A stretch of DNA of 64,000 bases from Qipengyuania_C sp046254955 (GTDB lineage: Bacteria > Pseudomonadota > Alphaproteobacteria > Sphingomonadales > Sphingomonadaceae). The notes under the pieces are model-generated. The model saw only the letters and a list, made by a program, of their open reading frames with translations. It had not been told where the DNA came from and did not search any database. Location: NCBI RefSeq assembly GCF_046254955.1, contig NZ_JBJXRG010000001.1:1364001-1428000 (forward strand), written 5' to 3'. Both the position numbers and the translations under genes were made by a program. This document shows positions 22,739 through 35,439 of the stretch, in pieces (within the stretch, counting starts at the first letter, position 1; each line of letters starts with the position of its first letter).

Positions 22739-24561
22739 TCTGCAGCCTCGGCAGATTGCTCGGCCTCGGCCTGCTGGCGCTGCCACATGTCGGCATAGAG
22801 TCCGCGCGCAGCGAGCAATTCGGAATGCGTGCCGCGCTCGGCCAGCTTTCCCTTATCGAGCACGAGGATTTCGTCGGCATCGGCAATGGTCGAAAGCCGG
22901 TGAGCGATCGAGATCGATGTGCGGTGTCTGCTCACCCGGTGAAGCGTATCGAGAATTTCTTGCTCGGTCCGGCTGTCGAGAGCGCTGGTGGCTTCATCGA
23001 GCGCCAGGATCGGAGGATCCTTCAGCAGCGTGCGCGCAATGGCAACGCGTTGTTTTTCCCCGCCGGAGAGTTTCAATCCGCGTTCGCCGACTTCGGTGGC
23101 AAGGCCCTCCGGCAATTGCTCGATGAACGGCAGGATCGCAGCATCGCGGGCGGCTTGTTCGATGTCTTCCTGCGTCGCGCCATCACGGCCATAGGCAAGG
23201 TTATAGCCAATGGTGTCATTGAACAGCACGCTGTCTTGAGGAACGATCCCGATATGCGCGCGCAAAGACTCCTGTGTAACCTTGGCGATATCCTGTCCGT
23301 CGATCAGAATGCGTCCGGCTTGCGGGTCGTAGAAACGGAACAGTAGTCGCGCGATCGTGCTCTTGCCTGCTCCCGATGGCCCTACCACGGCGACATTCGA
23401 GCCTGCAGGCACTTCGAAGCTCAATCCGTCGAGAATGGTCCGATCTTCTTCGTACCCGAAAGTCACGCGGTCAAAGATTACGGTGCCGCGCGAGACCTTC
23501 AGCGCGGGCGCACCGGGTGCGTCTTCTACTTCCACCGAGGCGTCCATCAACTTGAACATCTGGCCCATATCGACCAGCCCTTGGCGGACCGAGCGATAGA
23601 CAAAGCCCAGCATGTCGAGCGGCCGGAACAGCTGTAGCAAATAGGTATTTACGAAAACCAGGTCGCCAACCGTCAGCTCTCCCTGGCTCCAGCCCCACAC
23701 GGTATAGGCCATCGCACCCGCCATCAGCCCATTGGTGATCAGCGCCTGCGCGATATTGAGCGTGCCAAGCGAGTTTTCGGACTTGATCGCGGCCTCGGCC
23801 CAGTCGGTCGCCGCCTGCGAATAGCGCGCTTCCTCGCGCCGTTCGGCGCCAAAGTATTTTACCGTCTCGAAATTAAGCAGGGAATCCACCGCGCGGTCGA
23901 TCGCGCGGCCGTCCATATCGTTCATTTCGCGGCGAAGCTTGGTCCGCCATTCGGTGATTTGCCGTGTGATCACGATATAGCAAACAACCGCGATCGCCGT
24001 AGCCGTGACCAGGCCCCAGCCGAAGTTGAGATAGAAGATCACGCCCACGGCGGTCAGCTCGATCACGGTCGGAGCGATATTGAACAGCAGGAAATAGAGC
24101 ATGATATCGATGCTCTTGGTGCCGCGATCGATCGTCTTGGTGAGCTCGCCCGTACGGCGTGAAAGGTGGAAGCGCAGGCTAAGCCGATGCAGACGGTGGA
24201 AGACGTCCTTGGCAAGATGCAGCGTTGCTTCCTGGCCCACACGCTCGAAGATCATGTTGCGGATATTATCGAATGCTGTGCCGGCGAACCGGCCGAGCCC
24301 GTAGGCGAGTACCAGTGCCAACGCTACGGAGGTAGCCTCGTCCGAAGGCGTAGCCATCGCATCGACCGCATACTTATAGGCGAATGGTAGGGAGAGTATC
24401 GTGGCTTTGGCGAGCAACACGAAAAACAGCGCGATCACTATCCGCCGACGCAGGTTCGGGGCATCTTTGGGCCAGAGATAGGGCAGGAACCGCTTGAGCG
24501 TCGCCCAGCCATCGTGATTGTCAGGAATGTCGGTCGGCTTGTCCGGCGGCATCGTGCTCAT
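22735..24561 (-). CDS. Atm1/HMT1-type ABC exporter
   Basis: The 608-residue half-transporter has six transmembrane helices (about residues 40-310) fused to an ATPase domain. Walker A GPSGAGKST, signature LSGGEKQRV, Walker B ILALDEATSAL and the H-loop AHRLSTI are all visible. The transmembrane part contains LSLRFHLSRRTGELTKTIDRG and FNFETVKYFGAE-like LLNFETVKYFGAERRE, the signature of the Atm1/ABCB7 subfamily, which exports glutathione-derived or metal conjugates. In alphaproteobacteria Atm1 protects against heavy metals; a direct substrate is not visible. It is first in a two-gene unit with the lipid kinase. Confidence 0.94.
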   Translation of the reverse strand: MSTMPPDKPTDIPDNHDGWATLKRFLPYLWPKDAPNLRRRIVIALFFVLLAKATILSLPFAYKYAVDAMATPSDEATSVALALVLAYGLGRFAGTAFDNIRNMIFERVGQEATLHLAKDVFHRLHRLSLRFHLSRRTGELTKTIDRGTKSIDIMLYFLLFNIAPTVIELTAVGVIFYLNFGWGLVTATAIAVVCYIVITRQITEWRTKLRREMNDMDGRAIDRAVDSLLNFETVKYFGAERREEARYSQAATDWAEAAIKSENSLGTLNIAQALITNGLMAGAMAYTVWGWSQGELTVGDLVFVNTYLLQLFRPLDMLGFVYRSVRQGLVDMGQMFKLMDASVEVEDAPGAPALKVSRGTVIFDRVTFGYEEDRTILDGLSFEVPAGSNVAVVGPSGAGKSTIARLLFRFYDPQAGRILIDGQDIAKVTQESLRAHIGIVPQDSVLFNDTIGYNLAYGRDGATQEDIEQAARDAAILPFIEQLPEGLATEVGERGLKLSGGEKQRVAIARTLLKDPPILALDEATSALDSRTEQEILDTLHRVSRHRTSISIAHRLSTIADADEILVLDKGKLAERGTHSELLAARGLYADMWQRQQAEAEQSAEAAE

Positions 24562-24600
24562 GTGGGCGGTGATAGCCGCTCTGGCAATGGGGCAGTGGCC

Positions 24601-25554
24601 TTAGCCCCCCGCTGAGAAGATCTCGTGCAATGGTGGCCGACGCGCACCGCGGGGTAGATCGAACAGGATTCTGCGAGTGTCGAAATCGATTGCAACCCGG
24701 TCGAACATGCGCAGGTGATACATGCCGAGCGAAAGCGCGGGGCGCCTGCCGAGTCCCAGCGCATCGAATGCCGGCGTATCGGCGTATGAGATGGCCAGAT
24801 TTTCGATCTTTAGGCCATCGATCTCGAGCGAGCGGGCAACGCCGATTTCACCTTCGAGTGAGTTACCAAGCACGTCGGTTGAAATGCTTGTCCCATTGAG
24901 GCGAGCCCGCAGTTTCCGGCGAAGGGCAAGGTTGCCGACACTCATCTGTGCTCCGGTATCGATGATCACGGCGGTCCGTACCCCATCGATCATTGCATCG
25001 GTGATCAGCAGCTGTCCGTCCCGGCGAGTGGCCCGAACCACGATGTCATAGCCCTTGTTCCCGCCCAGCTCCGTCGCATCGGCTACCGAGATGCTATCCT
25101 GCCTGAAATCGAGGAGCACACGCAGGCCCTGGAGGCTGTCGATCCCCAAGATCCCGTCGGCGCCGACATTGCGGCGTTCAAGTACCGGCGCTTGGATATT
25201 ATGGATCGTGCGCGATCCTAGCTCGAGGTCGTCAAGCTCGACGAGATCGACAACCTGCCGACTGGCCATGCCAACAAGAGTTGCAACGCCGGCTGGCGGT
25301 AATTGGAGCTGCTGCTCTACTCCGCGGGTTACCGCAGTCGCTTGAGCACCGGTATCGATCATGAACCTGAATGGACCTTCGCCGCTGATCGTCACTGGTA
25401 CTGTGAGGCGCTCGTAGCGCTCGGTATCAGTCTGAATGACTTCGTCTGCCGACGCGGGGTCCGATGGGACCTTGGGCGTCGGTGCCTGATCCGATGGGAC
25501 AGGATCCCCAACACTGAAAAGCCCAACGAGGAGGAATAGTTTGATCCCAGTCAC
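24601..25554 (-). CDS. double-domain retropepsin-like aspartic protease (paralogue A)
   Basis: The 317-residue protein carries a short hydrophobic N-terminus (1-20) and two retropepsin-type halves. Each has the catalytic DTGA motif (67-70 in PFRFMIDTGAQ and 199-202 in AVIIDTGAQ). The first half also has GADGILGIDSLQ, the hydrophobic-hydrophobic-Gly motif, and the second ends MYHLRMFDRVAIDF. Viral retropepsins are homodimers; this is a single chain with both Asp residues, like a fused dimer. The start overlaps the end of paralogue B by four bases. The target is unknown, and the location is probably periplasmic or membrane-anchored. Confidence 0.87.
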   Translation of the reverse strand: MTGIKLFLLVGLFSVGDPVPSDQAPTPKVPSDPASADEVIQTDTERYERLTVPVTISGEGPFRFMIDTGAQATAVTRGVEQQLQLPPAGVATLVGMASRQVVDLVELDDLELGSRTIHNIQAPVLERRNVGADGILGIDSLQGLRVLLDFRQDSISVADATELGGNKGYDIVVRATRRDGQLLITDAMIDGVRTAVIIDTGAQMSVGNLALRRKLRARLNGTSISTDVLGNSLEGEIGVARSLEIDGLKIENLAISYADTPAFDALGLGRRPALSLGMYHLRMFDRVAIDFDTRRILFDLPRGARRPPLHEIFSAGG

Positions 25555-26495
25555 AGTCTTGAAGCGTTCTGGGGACCCATCGATGGTCGCTCGCGGTCAT
25601 TACCGGCGGGCAGATCGAAAAGGACCTTGCGTTCCGCAAAATCAATCGCGACCCGGTCAAAGGATCTCAGGTCCTGCACACCCAAGAGGATTGCAGGCCT
25701 GTCGGTCAGGCCCAGTTCCTTGAACACGAGCGCGTCGGAAAAGCCGATCGCAATGCTCGGCAGAATAATTTCGCCGACTCGCAGCTTTCTGCTCCGGCCA
25801 AAAGTTGCGTCGAACTGAGTCCCGACTACGTCCTTTCCGGTGACCCGTTCGCCTTCGCGACTGCGAAGACGGCGCTGTAGTGCCGAGTTCCCGATACTTG
25901 CCTCTGCGCCGGTATCGATCACCACTACTGTATCGACTCCGTCGATTTCAGCGTTAGTTACGATCATGCGACCTAGCTTGGTTTCAGCCCGGACAACTAT
26001 CTCGTAGCCGTCCGACATAAGAGCGCGCGAGCTGTCGACGACGGCAAGCGTGTTATTGGTGAAATCCAGCAGCACGCGCAGGTCCTGGAGGGTATCGATA
26101 CCTATGATACCGTCGGCACCCAAATCCCTTCGCCTCACAACCGGTGCGCTGATGTCGTCGATGACTCGGCTACCCAGCTTCAGTCCATTCAGTTGGACCA
26201 GATCTACTTCGGATCTCTTCGCCACGCTCACAAGTGTGGCGCGGCCGTCAGAAGCTAGGCCGAGTCGCTTTCCGAGTTCACGACTAAGGACCGTCGATTG
26301 AGCACCCGTGTCCACAAAGAACCGGAATGGGCCGTTTCCATCGATCATGACGGGAAGGGTGAGTCGATCCGACATGTCAGCCTTTGCCTCGAGGATTTCT
26401 GCCTCCTCAGACGAAAAATCGTCGACCGCCAGCGCAGGAGGCGGCTCTGCCGTGCTTTGCAGCAGGATGGCAAGGATCGATTCGAACAGGACCAA
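25551..26495 (-). CDS. double-domain retropepsin-like aspartic protease (paralogue B)
   Basis: The frame is open to 26810, but the first 105 residues look non-coding. I choose TTG 26495, behind GGAGAG, which gives 314 residues, in line with the 317 of paralogue A, and puts a signal-like segment (LVLFESILAILLQ) at the N-terminus. Two DTGA motifs are at 63-66 and 195-198, with GADGIIGIDTLQ between them, as in A. The order and spacing of motifs equal those of A, so they are tandem duplicates. The stop of B overlaps the start of A by four bases, so both come from one message. Confidence 0.82.
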   Translation of the reverse strand: MVLFESILAILLQSTAEPPPALAVDDFSSEEAEILEAKADMSDRLTLPVMIDGNGPFRFFVDTGAQSTVLSRELGKRLGLASDGRATLVSVAKRSEVDLVQLNGLKLGSRVIDDISAPVVRRRDLGADGIIGIDTLQDLRVLLDFTNNTLAVVDSSRALMSDGYEIVVRAETKLGRMIVTNAEIDGVDTVVVIDTGAEASIGNSALQRRLRSREGERVTGKDVVGTQFDATFGRSRKLRVGEIILPSIAIGFSDALVFKELGLTDRPAILLGVQDLRSFDRVAIDFAERKVLFDLPAGNDRERPSMGPQNASRL

Positions 26496-26772
26496 GACGC
26501 TCTCCAAAAAAACTCGGGGTGTCTTCCGCCACGATACTCCATAGTGGTCGAAAGCCAAAGAAGACTCGATCAAGTAAGCGTCGGGATCGATCAAAAAGAT
26601 GCCGCTATGTCTCCATGAGCCAGAATGCGGACCGATTGCGTGCCCACCGCATGCGGCACCTGTGCTCTTGAAAACTCCCCGGAAACTCCCATATTTGCTG
26701 TTGGACGGGGTCTCCAAGTCCGCGACTTTCCGAGAAAGTTTTCGGATTTTGAAATAAAATTGCAAAAAGGCG

Positions 26773-26801
26773 TTGACCCGACTCAATGCCCCCCATATAT
26801 G
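26773..26801 (+). promoter_or_regulatory. rRNA operon promoter
   Basis: TTGACC (26773-26778) and TATATG (26796-26801) are separated by exactly 17 bases, in a pyrimidine-rich spacer, and sit about 375 bases upstream of the 16S start. It is the best sigma70-like promoter in the leader. The stretch 26496-27176 between the protease genes and 16S holds no gene; besides this promoter it contains a GC-rich hairpin near 26870-26900 and a boxA-like site. Confidence 0.7.
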
Positions 26802-26928
26802 GCCCCTCACCGACGCGGCGCTGACGGTTTTTCACCGGCTCCATCGCAACGGTCGCCAACATCAAACGGACAACCGGTCCCCCGGTGAAAATCGGGGTTC
26901 CATTGTTGTCCGCTTTGCTATGTTGGAT

Positions 26929-26944
26929 GGCTCTTTGACATTGT
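26929..26944 (+). promoter_or_regulatory. boxA-like antitermination site in rRNA leader
   Basis: GGCTCTTTGACATTGT matches the alphaproteobacterial leader element with core CTCTTTGACA. The 12-mer CTTTGACATTGT (26933-26944) recurs in the 16S-23S spacer at 29116-29127, where a second boxA is normally placed ahead of 23S. Nus-dependent antitermination is the known role of such sites. Confidence 0.55.
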
Positions 26945-27176
26945 TGGTTTTTGATGAAGGGACATGTGGGCGACGGCGCCCGGTCCGGGGACCTCAAGGC
27001 TCCGGATACCGGTTAATTTAAGCCGATTGCCACATCCTTCCAGGCTCCACAGTCTGGTTGTGATGATGCATGTTCATTCGTATCCATTACGTTTGACAGT
27101 GCAGGTATCGGCTCCTTGAAGCTCTTGCTTGTTAGTCTGACGGGTTTCGACCCGTGGCTGATAGGTGAGTGACACA

Positions 27177-28675
<1,499 letters not shown>

Positions 28676-28865
28676 GTCACGAAAGCGTCGGGCTTTACGC
28701 TCGAAAGTGCTTCGTGATTACCAAAGAAACATTGCCGTCGTCCTCATGTCCTTTCATCAATCGGATACAGCACTCTGGAGAAATCCGTGTGCTGTTTGCC
28801 TGAGCTGGCTAACGCCGCAAGCGGCCGTGCCTTTTCTCACGAGAAGGGGGCCGGCAGCGGCGTTT

Positions 28866-28942
<77 letters not shown>

Positions 28943-28968
28943 CCTTCTGGTGCGAATTACCGGTTTCT

Positions 28969-29044
28969 GGGGCCTTAGCTCAGCTGGGAGAGCACCTGCT
29001 TTGCAAGCAGGGGGTCATCGGTTCGATCCCGATAGGCTCCACCA
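28969..29044 (+). tRNA. tRNA-Ala(TGC)
   Basis: Acceptor GGGGCCT pairs with AGGCTCC through one G-U pair, the anticodon loop TTTGCAA gives TGC, and A-CCA is encoded. It is the second spacer tRNA, 26 bases after tRNA-Ile, as in most alphaproteobacterial rRNA operons. Confidence 0.98.
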
Positions 29045-29115
29045 GAACTACTTATCCGATTAGATGGAAACACGAGATCCGGTTTCGACCGGCTAGCGGG
29101 GATTGTCCTCGCGAA

Positions 29116-29127
29116 CTTTGACATTGT
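29116..29127 (+). promoter_or_regulatory. second boxA-like site in the 16S-23S spacer
   Basis: CTTTGACATTGT is identical to the 12-mer in the leader. It lies about 190 bases ahead of 23S inside the 270-base spacer between tRNA-Ala and 23S; no gene is seen in that spacer. Confidence 0.5.
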
Positions 29128-29314
29128 GAATGGGTTTTTAAATCGATGCCGTGGCGGTATCGTCGTAAAGGTAGCAGGCCTTCGGGCTTGGGATCTCATC
29201 GAACGATATCATCACAAATCAATCAAATTGATTATCTGGCTGAGATAATATTCTTCCGCATCATCATTAAGACGCACGGGCTTTTATGCAGGCCTGTCGT
29301 TGATGGTGTGGATT

Positions 29315-32110
<2,796 letters not shown>

Positions 32111-32259
32111 TCCCACCATCAACGACAGTCCTGCCAGCTAGCTGGCGATTGTCAGAGATGTTCGGAAGAATACATCGTGGCCAGATATTGCCCACGCCGT
32201 CACGCAAGTGACGCGCACTACGGTGCATCGATTTAAAACCCGTACATACGCCGGCTACA

Positions 32260-32378
32260 TTGCTTGGTGACCCTAGCGTCTGTGACCCACCCGATCCCAT
32301 CTCGAACTCGGCCGTGAAACCAGACAGCGCCGATGGTACTAACGCTCAAGCGTTGGAAGAGTAGGTCGTCGCCAGGCA
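32260..32378 (+). rRNA. rrf: 5S ribosomal RNA
   Basis: The terminal helix forms between TGCTTGGTGA and TCGCCAGGCA. The conserved loop CCGATCCCATCTCGAACTCG and the length of about 119 bases are standard. It follows 23S by about 150 bases and precedes a rho-independent terminator and tRNA-fMet. Confidence 0.95.
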
Positions 32379-32423
32379 TTGCAGCCGGCGCGTGTACGGA
32401 AAACCCATTCATGATTTCAGATC

Positions 32424-32458
32424 AAGCCGCTGCCGGAAAATCCGAGCGGCGGCTTTTT
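32424..32458 (+). terminator. rho-independent terminator after 5S
   Basis: AAGCCGC (32424-32430) pairs with GCGGCTT (32449-32455), with an inner CGG/CCG pairing, and is followed by a run of five T. It lies between 5S and tRNA-fMet, so it may attenuate rather than fully end the operon. Confidence 0.75.
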
Positions 32459-32541
32459 CGTCTCCGGGCTGCAAGCCAGGAGATATGGCTCTGTACAGCG
32501 TTGCCAAGGCAATTGCGGAATACAGTGCTAGCAAACGGTGC

Positions 32542-32618
<77 letters not shown>

Positions 32619-32630
32619 CCGCAACTCAAG

Positions 32631-32655
32631 ACCCGCCTTTCGAGGCGGGTTTTTT
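32631..32655 (+). terminator. rho-independent terminator after tRNA-fMet
   Basis: ACCCGCCT and AGGCGGGT form a perfect 8-bp stem with a four-base loop TTCG, followed by six T. This is a strong terminator ending the rRNA/tRNA unit. Confidence 0.92.
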
Positions 32656-32790
32656 GTGCCTGCTACAAATCTGCCCCATCGATACACGGCCTCGATTGCT
32701 GTTGGGATGGCGACCTGACGAATTGCGTAGGTGGTCAATGGCCCTCTAGCGACCTAACGCGGGTCTCCCGATCATCATTGGAAGCCGCCC

Positions 32791-33978
32791 ATGCACGAAG
32801 TATCCGACGCTGCCCGCGATATCGCCGATCGAGTGCACAGATTTGTTCGCGAGCGAGTAGTTCCCTACGAACATGATGCGCGCCTGGGATCGCACGGACC
32901 ATCCGATGAACTGGCGACCGAGTTGCGCGAGTTGGCGCGCAGCGAAGGCTTACTGTGTCCGCACATCCATGAGGACGGGTCGCATTTCAGCCATCTGGAA
33001 ACCGCGCTAATCCTGCGCAAGAGCGGGCTTTCGCCGCTTGGACCCATTGCCTGCCATGTCATGGCGCCTGATGAAGGCAACATGTACTTGCTGGGCAAGG
33101 TCGGGAGCGATGCCATCAAGCAAAAGTACCTTGCTCCACTTATTGCGGGAGAGGCGCGTTCGGCTTTCTTCATGACCGAACCGGCGGAGGATGGCGGCGC
33201 GGGTTCGGATCCTTCGCTGATGCAAACGACTTGTCGCCGCGACGGAAACCACTGGCTGGTCAATGGCCGCAAGGCTTTCATCACCGGCGCCGAAGGCGCG
33301 AAGGTTGGGATCGTTATGGCTAAGTCGGTCGAACCGGATAGTGAGGGAGGGGCCTGCCTTTTCCTCGTCGACCTGCCCGATCCCGCCATCCGCACCGAAC
33401 GTGTGCTTGAGACGATCGATAGCTCGATGCCGGGCGGACACGCCGTCATCGCGATAGAAGACCTGCGCGTTCCGGCAGACCAGATGCTGGGCGAGGCAGG
33501 GGAGGGGTTCAAATACGCGCAGATCAGGCTGGCCCCGGCTCGACTGACCCACTGTATGCGCTGGCTGGGCCTTGCCGTTCGCGCGCAGGAGATCGCCACC
33601 GACTATGCGTGCAGGCGTACCGCCTTCGGCAAGCAGTTGATCGACCACGAGGGGGTCGGTTTCATGCTCGCGCAAAACAGGATCGACCTGCAGGCGTGCG
33701 AACTGATGATCGATTGGTGCGCAAAGGTTCTGGACACCGGTGACCTCGGCACCACCGAAAGTTCGATGGCCAAAACCTTCGTGGCTGAAACCTTGTTCCA
33801 GATTGCTGATCGCTGTGTGCAGGCGATGGGCGGCACAGGCGTGACCGGCGACACCATTGTCGAACAGCTATTTCGTGAAGTGCGGGCTTTCCGGATCTAC
33901 GACGGGCCAACCGAAGTCCACAAATGGAGCCTTGCCAAGAAGATCAAGCGCGAATGGCGCGCCGGGCAAACAGACTAG
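32791..33978 (+). CDS. acyl-CoA dehydrogenase
   Basis: The 395-residue protein shows the three acyl-CoA dehydrogenase parts: an N-terminal helical domain, the middle beta domain with AFFMTEPAEDGGAGSDPSLM and WLVNGRKAFITGAEGA (FAD and substrate contacts), and the C-terminal helical domain with RRTAFGKQLIDHEGVGFML and AMGGTGVTGDTIVEQLFREV. FRIYDGPTEVHKW at the end is the family's usual C-terminal signature. It oxidises an acyl-CoA, passing electrons to ETF; chain length cannot be told. A terminator separates it from the RNA genes upstream. Confidence 0.93.
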   Translation: MHEVSDAARDIADRVHRFVRERVVPYEHDARLGSHGPSDELATELRELARSEGLLCPHIHEDGSHFSHLETALILRKSGLSPLGPIACHVMAPDEGNMYLLGKVGSDAIKQKYLAPLIAGEARSAFFMTEPAEDGGAGSDPSLMQTTCRRDGNHWLVNGRKAFITGAEGAKVGIVMAKSVEPDSEGGACLFLVDLPDPAIRTERVLETIDSSMPGGHAVIAIEDLRVPADQMLGEAGEGFKYAQIRLAPARLTHCMRWLGLAVRAQEIATDYACRRTAFGKQLIDHEGVGFMLAQNRIDLQACELMIDWCAKVLDTGDLGTTESSMAKTFVAETLFQIADRCVQAMGGTGVTGDTIVEQLFREVRAFRIYDGPTEVHKWSLAKKIKREWRAGQTD

Positions 33979-34008
33979 GTCAGCCCGCAGCTTCACTTGC
34001 TTTGCGAT

Positions 34009-35439
34009 TCAACCCGCACGCACGTGCGACAGAAACTCATTGAACTGGTTGCGTAGCGTCCCGGCCTGACCTTCGAGTTCCGTCGCCGAATTCAGCAGCT
34101 GGTTCGAGGCGACGCCGTTGGATACCGATGCTTCGCGCACTTGTGCGATGTGGGTGGCAACATCGTCCGTGCTACGCGCAGCAACGTCAATGCTGCGTGC
34201 CAGGTCTTGCCCGGCGACCGATTGCTGGTCGACAGCTGTTGCAATCGAGATAGCCGTGGTCTCGAGTTGTTTGACCCGCTCGCCAACCGAGCGGAGCGCT
34301 GAAACGCTTGCGCCAGTAGTTTCCTGCATACGGCGGATCTGGTCCGCCACTTCCTCTGTCGCGCGGCTCGTCTGTGCGGCGAGATCCTTCACTTCAGCGG
34401 CAACCACGGCAAATCCGCGCCCCGCCTCACCGCCGCGCGCTGCTTCGATAGAAGCATTGAGCGCGAGTAGATTCGTACGCTGGGCAATCGATTGAATGAG
34501 CTCAACGATTTGACCGACCTGCTCGGCCGAAGTCGAAAGCTTGGAAATAGTTTCATCAGCGCTGGTTGTAGCCTCGCTGGCCTCGCGCGCCAATTCGGCT
34601 GAACTGGCAGCTTGGCGGCTGATTTCACCGATCGACATCGCGAACTCGTCACTCGCCGCCGCAGCTGCGGTTACGCCAGACGAGGCTTCGGACATGGCCT
34701 GCGACACCAGTTCGGTCTGTGCGACCGACTGTTCGGCCGAAGCTGCCAGGTTGGTCGCAGTCGAATGAAGTTGGTCGGCGGCGCTCGCAACCCCTCCGAC
34801 CACATCGCCAACGGTCGTTTCGAAATGCGCTGCGAGATCTATCCGCTCCTTGGCGCGCTGGGCGGCCAATGTGTCACGTTCCTTATAGACCTCGATTGAT
34901 TCGTTGATTTGCGCGTCGCGCTCGATTGCTGCGAGGCGCAGAATTTCGATTGTCCTGGCCAGCTCGCCATACTCGTCCGAACGCGTTTGTGCCGGCACGA
35001 ATAGGTGGCGTTCTCCATTGGCGAGGCGGCTGATAACATCCACAATGCTGCGCGCCGTGTCGACTATATCGCGCTGGAGCACATGCAGGATCATACCGAG
35101 CATGATGACGCCGATCCCTATCGTCCCGAGCGCGATTGTCCGCATCGTATGTGCGAGCTGCGTGGCCGCATCGACCGAGCCTGGAGCACCGCTTTCAAGC
35201 GCATCTTCGATGCGGCCGGTGTAGATCAGCACAATCGTGCTGGCCGCTGCGATAATCAGCAGAGGAAGGCCGACAGTGATCATCAGCTTCACATAAGTCG
35301 GTGCCCTACGAAACAGGCCAACCAGAAAGCCACCCTTGGGTTCCACCGCTTCGGGAATGATTGCCTCGATCGCGGGGCGCGTGTCTTCGGGGATGGTTGT
35401 CGCATCTGCATCAGCGACAATCGGTGATTGCATGGTCAT
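34009..35439 (-). CDS. methyl-accepting chemotaxis protein
   Basis: The 476-residue protein from ATG 35439 (overlapping the GGDEF/EAL stop by four bases) has an N-terminal cytoplasmic stretch of about 45 residues. Two transmembrane helices follow (about 49-70 and 101-122), separated by a loop of only some 30 residues, so there is no room for a periplasmic ligand domain. A HAMP-like region precedes the coiled-coil signalling domain, whose tip IAQRTNLLALNASIEAARGG EAGRGFAVV is the standard kinase-contact hairpin. No NWETF-type CheR tether is present at the C-terminus. It feeds the CheA encoded upstream. Confidence 0.94.
   Translation of the reverse strand: MTMQSPIVADADATTIPEDTRPAIEAIIPEAVEPKGGFLVGLFRRAPTYVKLMITVGLPLLIIAAASTIVLIYTGRIEDALESGAPGSVDAATQLAHTMRTIALGTIGIGVIMLGMILHVLQRDIVDTARSIVDVISRLANGERHLFVPAQTRSDEYGELARTIEILRLAAIERDAQINESIEVYKERDTLAAQRAKERIDLAAHFETTVGDVVGGVASAADQLHSTATNLAASAEQSVAQTELVSQAMSEASSGVTAAAAASDEFAMSIGEISRQAASSAELAREASEATTSADETISKLSTSAEQVGQIVELIQSIAQRTNLLALNASIEAARGGEAGRGFAVVAAEVKDLAAQTSRATEEVADQIRRMQETTGASVSALRSVGERVKQLETTAISIATAVDQQSVAGQDLARSIDVAARSTDDVATHIAQVREASVSNGVASNQLLNSATELEGQAGTLRNQFNEFLSHVRAG

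Noticed and set aside
26496..26810. Longer N-terminus of the second retropepsin
   Set aside because: The 105 extra codons have no counterpart in the tandem paralogue and would put the signal-like segment inside the protein.
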